Shown piece by piece: positions 59,000 through 64,000 of a DNA stretch of 64,000 nucleotides. Made by a program: the position numbers and the translations under genes. Source of the DNA: Mermis nigrescens (Eukaryota; Nematoda; Enoplea; Mermithida; Mermithidae). Within the stretch, counting starts at the first letter, position 1; every line of letters starts with the position of its first letter. The stretch covers positions 1,869,330 through 1,933,329 of the forward strand of contig JAVLUZ010000151.1 of the NCBI GenBank assembly GCA_036768485.1, in the 5' to 3' direction. Under the pieces are notes generated by a model. That model worked only from the letters and a program-made list of their open reading frames with translations, had not been told where the DNA came from and did not search any database.

Positions 59000-59613
59000 C
59001 GTTTCAAAGGAAACGTAAAACAGACAAAGGTCTGGAACGTCGAAAAATCGACAATTTTGAAATTTTCAGCTCTTTTCGGGCACAGACCCAAAAACCAAAT
59101 TAGACAAAGGTCTAAAAAGTCGAAAAATCGACATAAAACGTTTCAAAGGAAACGAAAAACAGACAAAGGTCTGAAAAGTCAAAAAAATCGACTAATTTTC
59201 GAAAAAAAAATTCATTTTTTTTTCTGGGTGACGACCCATATTTTAGGCAAAGGCCACAAAACCCCCCAGACAAAGGTCTACAGAGGGTAATATTTCACAG
59301 ACAAAGGTCTGCTAATTTTACTAGAGCATAGACTCAGTAATCGAAGGAACAAAGCTTCCCAATTAATTCTCAGACAAAGGTCTGCTAATTTTACTAGAGC
59401 ATAGACTCAGTAATCGAAGGAACAAAAGTTCCCAATTAATTCTCAGACAAAGGTCTGCTAATTTTACTAGAGCGTAGACTCAGTAATAAAAGGAACAAAG
59501 GTTCCCAATTAAGCAAAGGCTTATCGAGGGAAAATCTCCCCTCATTTTTAAAATTAAGCAAAGGCTTATTATATAAAGGGAAAATTATCCCCAAAAAAAT
59601 TAACAAAGGTTAA
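59000..59613 (+). repeat. array of small hairpins with constant CAAAGG core in the 5' leader
   Basis: At least 14 short inverted repeats whose arms flank the loop AAAG closed by C-G. Arms differ: CGTTTC/GAAACG (59000, 59139), CAGAC/GTCTG or variants (59021, 59101, 59160, 59267, 59298, 59371, 59444), GGC/GCC (59246), GGAAC/GTTCC (59419 with loop AAAA, 59492; one imperfect at 59346), TAAGC/GCTTA (59510, 59555), TTAAC/GTTAA (59600). GTCGA/TCGAC with an AAAA loop occurs at 59039 and 59119. Three tandem copies of about 73 bases span 59298-59515. The array ends about 120 bases before gag. Confidence 0.85.
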
Positions 59614-59734
59614 TATTGATATTAAGAGCTGATTTAATTTCAATTTCATTGCTAAACTAAGCAAATACCTTTTATTGGTAAAATCCGTGAATAAAATACG
59701 GTAAATATCGAATTATTTTAATCGAATAAACTAA

Positions 59735-60660
59735 GTGTTTCATAATATCACTCTGGATCCTGATCATAATTCGGATACCCCAGCGAAAAACACTCGTCAA
59801 GCAGTAATCGATAAAATGACATCGCAAACTGCAGCTTCAGTAATCGATTCCACTGTAAAGAACGCATTAAAATCGCTTCTTTCACCTCTACATGATAAAC
59901 TAGACACGATAGAGCAGGGGTTGCAAAATACGATCACACCCACCAACCCACCGACTCGGACACCTCGAGGTCCCACCCATCTGTTTAATTTACGCCCTCC
60001 ATCCATATATTCTGGAAATTTTGGCGATAATTTTACAGAATGGGAAGGATAATTTTCAAAATTTATGCTTTTACGGCTTATTAACCCTCAAGATGATGAA
60101 TTTCGCATAAATTATCTCGAAACGAATTTAGGTGGAGCAGCAAAAGCAGCTTTTAAGCAAATTCAAAATAAGCGACCCAAGCCCACCACATATGCAGAAT
60201 ATATACAACATCTAAAAACTGTTTTCCCTGATGGACGCGATAGTGACGTATATCAGCAGTTAATCTATGATAAAAAACAGAAAAATTCAGAGTCAGTAAA
60301 CGAATATGTTGAAGAACTCAGAAAATTTGCACGAGTTGTTTATCCTACTTTGGATGAAGATTCGAGAGAAAATATATTAAAACCGATTTTTCTTAGGGGT
60401 CTACTCCCTCACATAAGGGACAAAATTAAATATAGAGAATATAACTCCTTAAACGAAGTTCTTAAATGTGCTCATTTTGTAGAGTCGCAAGTATTACGTG
60501 ACAATTTAAACCATGTCGTATCTGAAAATATATTCACTAATTCAGAAAAAATGGAACGCATGGAGTTGATGGAAGCCCAAATGAGGGAGATGGCGCGGCG
60601 TTTGGCCCGCCAGGAGCGAGGAAATGGGCGTCAGGCGTCCATTGTCCGCCTTTTCGGCCG
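59735..60660 (+). pseudogene. gag: gag of the rightward element, with nonsense codon
   Basis: Reading begins near 59735 (non-ATG in this copy; an ATG lies at 59815). Matrix-like N-terminus, a Pro/Thr linker, then a capsid domain: FNLRPPSIYSGNFGDNFTEW, TAA at 60050-60052, and in the same frame LINPQDDEFRINYLETNLGG, AYLQH-like TYAEYIQHLKTVFP, and YVEELRKFARVVYPTLDEDS. This is a Ty3/gypsy-type retrotrans_gag. After MEAQMREMARRLARQERGNG the frame loses sense near 60650. Confidence 0.7.
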
Positions 60661-60975
60661 GCAACCGCCGAACGACGCCAGTGGTGCGAGAGGTGTGGCA
60701 CTAATCGAAGTCAAACGACGGCTACATGCTGGCATATTCACGGCCAGCAGCCGCAGCATGTCAGTCGGCCAATTCGGCGCCACAACGGCAACAGAATATC
60801 GCCGGTGGAGCAGCGCCCTAAGCCGCGCTCTATAAGTGAGTCACAAATACCATCTGACACTCAAATGAGGCAGCAATCTACCCCCAGGGGAGACGCCCAT
60901 TGTTGTCGCAAAATCGATTACAAAATCGCCCATTTTACCATCAACCAACAAATAATTTGATTTCTCACGACCCCC
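60660..60975 (+). pseudogene. gag: gag zinc-finger region in a shifted frame
   Basis: In the +2 frame relative to capsid, QWCERCGTNRSQTTATCWHI appears at 60679, a C-x2-C-x10-C-x-H cluster that resembles a nucleocapsid finger, followed by an Arg/Gln-rich segment to about 60975. GC content is much higher here (60590-60840) than in the capsid part. Confidence 0.5.
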
Positions 60976-61547
60976 TAGAAAATATCGATAATGATGACTG
61001 TAATTACGGCATCATGACCAACATGGTCCCACAAATGTTTTCGGGCAATGACCCACCGGAAAATTTTCCGATACATATTAATACAAGTGGAAAATACATA
61101 AATATTGAATCTGACATGGGAAAATATCGATTAAAAACTATTCAAAACGATTCGGAAAATATCGAATCTGAAATCGGAAAATTTCGATTAATAACTATAC
61201 AACACGATTCTGAAAATTTCAAATCAGATATCGAAAAATTTCGATCAGAAACAACTCAGATCGATCTCGAAAAGATTGAATCGATAGAAATTGACAAAAT
61301 TAATTCAAAAGCACCGAAAAATCTTTGTCAATTGAACACCAAAACTGAATTTTCCTCTTCTATTACAGAGTGCTGGTGCGGCAAGTGCGAGTGCAAGCCC
61401 ATGGCACCAACCCCACCGGTGCCCGCCGTGGAAAGCCTGACGACAGAAATGGACGCTGAGCCAATCACATTTGCTCAGCTCATGGATGAGGCAATGAGGG
61501 AAACCCCATTGAAGAACCCTCCATGGAGCTGCAAGCAGGTGTGCTGA
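60900..61547 (+). CDS. ORF2 with 22-residue repeats, in the place of pol
   Basis: 216 codons, no ATG at the very start. After a Gln/Asn-rich stretch come three to four repeats of about 22 residues (ENIESEIGKFRLITIQHDS and variants, 61085-61270), then CWCGKCECKP and a Pro-rich acidic tail. No protease, RT or integrase motif is present. A strong splice acceptor (TTTTCCTCTTCTATTACAG) ends at 61371, which could serve a spliced env message. Confidence 0.5.
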   Translation: MLSQNRLQNRPFYHQPTNNLISHDPLENIDNDDCNYGIMTNMVPQMFSGNDPPENFPIHINTSGKYINIESDMGKYRLKTIQNDSENIESEIGKFRLITIQHDSENFKSDIEKFRSETTQIDLEKIESIEIDKINSKAPKNLCQLNTKTEFSSSITECWCGKCECKPMAPTPPVPAVESLTTEMDAEPITFAQLMDEAMRETPLKNPPWSCKQVC

Positions 61548-63675
61548 CTCAGATAGTGGCGGCTCAACCCCCACCACCGCAGGAGGCCATCAGCGAGCCA
61601 CAGCCCGAGCTCACACAGTCGTCAGAGCAGCCAGATGCCAACCAGGCGCAGGTACCAGCAGAGGCTCCATACCGGATTCCCAGAATCCCGGTTTGTTTCG
61701 ACCTGGAGCCAGAAGATGATCTTGCTGCCGCACTGCGATCAGCTGAGCTCGAATCAGAAGGGCAGATGACGACCCGAGAGATGTCAGAATCGCCTGCCCA
61801 TGTTTTGGATGCCGGTGAGTCCCGTTTCAAACTCGCCAGCTCCACTGATTCGAGCGAAAGCATTGCATGCAGGCAGCTTAGCGCTACGTCGCAACGCCAG
61901 CAGCGAAAACGTTACCGCCAGCACTGTGACGCAGAGTACGAGCAAGAAACTCGGCTCAGCGAGGAAAGCCGAGTTCTCGACATCGGCCTGGATATATTAC
62001 ACTGGAAGCAAAAGTTGCTCCACGCTTCGGGCCATACAGAGAGAACTGGTCTGCAACAGCAGATCGATAATGCGAACCAAGAGATTCGGCGCATTAGTAA
62101 GCTAGTTTTTCTATCTTTTACTAGCGTATTGATTCTTGCTATAACCTGCGCATTTAAGGGTACACACAGCAGGCCCGCAAGCAAAAGCGGCAGAAAAATG
62201 AATAGGCGAACTCGCCGAGGCAGCAAGCAGATACCAAGTTACATCATATTAATTTTCTCTTGCGTATTTGGTTTATCTTGCATTGCTGCCAATAAAAATG
62301 ACGATTTATTTTATAATAAAAGAGACACAGAATATTTAATGTGTGGCAAAAGCAGTAGTGGGACAGCTCTGGATATCCCCAGATCCCTAGACTGTAAATT
62401 TGTTGTTAAAAGCCAAAAATCGGCTCAAACTTTTGATGCAACCGTCTACACTCCAAAAAGTACTCCCACCATGGAATTAGCATATAAATGCTATGCCCGA
62501 ACACGAACTGTGTGCACGAATATGGGATTTTTTGGCTCAAAAGGTATAGTGCGAGATACCATGCAAATTGAACCTTTACATCATAAAGTTTGCGAAGGTA
62601 TTTTTCACTCAAAAACGCACAATGAGCGTAAACTTTTCAAACTCCCTAATGGTTTTTGGTCCACAAACAACACTTTAAAAGTGGATTATACGTACTGTTG
62701 TCACGACTCATGTACTACAGTAGCTAACACTATTCTCGAAGAGGGTACAGTAGCCACATTTGATGGTAAAGTATTAACTTCTGACCTCGGAGATGTAGGA
62801 AACTGTACGTACGATATGGGGACGTGCACCCGAAATAACCAAACCATTAATTGGGAAACGAACCAGAGGGACATGGACTGCCCCGTTATTTTGAAAGGTA
62901 CCTATAAAGCCAAATATTCCCACCCTTACGTAGTAATTGAGGACTTACAAGCCTCTTTAACCTTGCGAACCAGCTTTAAACTGTGTAAACACATAAAGCG
63001 AGGATGGCTAACAAGGCAAGGCTTAGTTATACAACTAGCCCCGGGTAAACCGAACCCTTTTAACTTTACATCACCAATCACTGCACCTTCTAAGGATGCA
63101 GCCATAATAATTAACGCTGATCCTGTCGATGCAAAATTGGACTATTTAGAATCCAAATTGCTCGAACTCGAACAGCATAAATTCAAAAAATTATGGCTAA
63201 AAATGTGCCATATGTCTCAAAACACACTAGACATTGTCTGGCAAATTTTAAGCTTTGACGCCACGATGGGCGCCAGAGCATTGCTCCAACGTACTGATAT
63301 AACCGCTGAGTTTACAGGGGAAGCACTAACAGTTTGGAAATGTAACAAAGTCAAACCGCATAAAATCTATTGGGACCTAAAGGTCAATAATACTTGTTAC
63401 AAAAATTTACCAGTCATTGTAAACGACCAGATTTATTATGTACTTCCTGGTTCCCAAGAGCTCACAACTTTTTCACCAAAAGTAGACTGCAACCATCGTA
63501 CATTACCAATCTATAAAGATCAAGGTAAATGGTTCAGCCTTTCGGGACCAACCCATGTAAACCAATTTCATGTTAGCATGCTATGGAGTGGAAATGATAG
63601 TTTCGTGGACTTTACAACCCCCAGATTTACCACGATAGACTATCAGACCAGCCATATGCCCCAGCAGCGTTAGCT
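61523..63675 (+). CDS. env: envelope-type glycoprotein of an endogenous LTR element
   Basis: 716 codons, start overlapping ORF2. Residues 1-190 are Pro/Glu/Gln-rich and then charged. A hydrophobic segment at about 194-210 and a second at about 238-255, preceded by MNRRTRRGSKQ, come next. The following 460 residues are a Cys-rich ectodomain with many N-x-S/T sites (VNNTCY, NFTS, NQTIN). The Cys spacing and the WDLKVNNTCYKNLPV and YVLPGSQELTTF segments recall glycoproteins of chuvirus-like negative-strand viruses that some invertebrate retroelements have captured. This is recognition from memory and unverified. The ORF ends early at a TAG; see next entry. Confidence 0.6.
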
Positions 63676-64000
63676 CATTATGTGGCAAAAACGCAGCAAA
63701 TAGAGCAAACTTTAGCTAATTTAGTCCGCTACACAGCAGACATATCTTTACAACCAAATCTTGTGCATGATAGCTTAACTGGCGCAGGAGCAGCCATTAA
63801 GAGCACACTCGAAGGAGCAGAAAATGTTCTCGAGCGAATTACCTCACACACAGGTAATAATATAAATTCTGGCCTGACAAATATTTTGCAGGGTCCAGTA
63901 CAGCTACTACTTAATGCAATTATAATTGTAGCGCTGATCGCTGGTTCTGGTTATCTAGCATATTTCATTTTAATGTGCTATTTAAACCATCGGCGAACTA
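63655..64000 (+). pseudogene. env: envelope C-terminal part with membrane anchor, out of frame
   Basis: In the +1 frame relative to the upstream ORF the sequence is open to the window end and reads a helical region (VAKTQQIEQTLANLV), GNNINSGLTNILQGP, and then a membrane segment of about 22 residues (LLLNAIIIVALIAGSGYLAY) followed by a short basic tail. A single-base indel near 63650 separates it from the ectodomain. Confidence 0.65.

Overview
This is eukaryotic, AT-rich, repeat-dense DNA from an invertebrate animal. The grounds are split genes with GT-AG introns of 0.7-3 kb and AATAAA signals, a secreted PAN/apple-domain protein, many non-autonomous DNA transposons, and two Ty3/gypsy-type retroelements, one of which carries a viral-type envelope glycoprotein gene. 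I cannot name the phylum from sequence alone. A run of exactly 100 N at 18800-18899 marks an assembly gap. Coding bias and splice signals are weak guides here, so host gene models are inferences built from splice-site quality and intron phase.

Layout. (1) 1066-11690: a host gene on the + strand with TATA box, signal-peptide exon, PAN exon, a large exon with 54 glutamines and a 14-residue tandem repeat, three short Cys-bearing exons and a poly(A) signal. All exon junctions agree in phase. (2) 11.8-33 kb: no convincing gene. It holds many copies of an approximately 260 bp hAT-like non-autonomous element, tandem repeats of about 0.5 kb, microsatellites around the assembly gap, a foldback element, and a decayed 5.7 kb palindrome with a third partial copy near 30 kb. 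(3) 33.7-39.6 kb: pieces of a probable membrane protein gene, with a Thr/Ser-rich mucin-like stalk, one transmembrane exon and a Lys/Pro/Ala-rich tail. The stalk region has frame breaks. (4) 40-47.8 kb: further transposons, including a 1.47 kb hAT-like element with target duplication, TA-flanked MITEs and tandem repeats. (5) 47.8-58.3 kb, minus strand: a large decayed Ty3/gypsy retrotransposon (gag, protease, RT, RNase H, integrase). Past integrase, where an env gene might sit, it has an ORF with all motifs of a DEDDy 3'-5' exonuclease and then about 3 kb of unrecognised coding sequence. (6) 58.35-64 kb, plus strand: a second LTR element with probable 5' LTR, tRNA primer site, an 850-base leader full of small hairpins, a damaged gag and a glycoprotein gene, but no pol between them. 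It runs off the window end.

The two observations I consider most worth following are the exonuclease ORF built into a gypsy-type element, and the leader of the neighbouring element, where a constant CAAAGG core is flanked by arms that change sequence from copy to copy while staying complementary.
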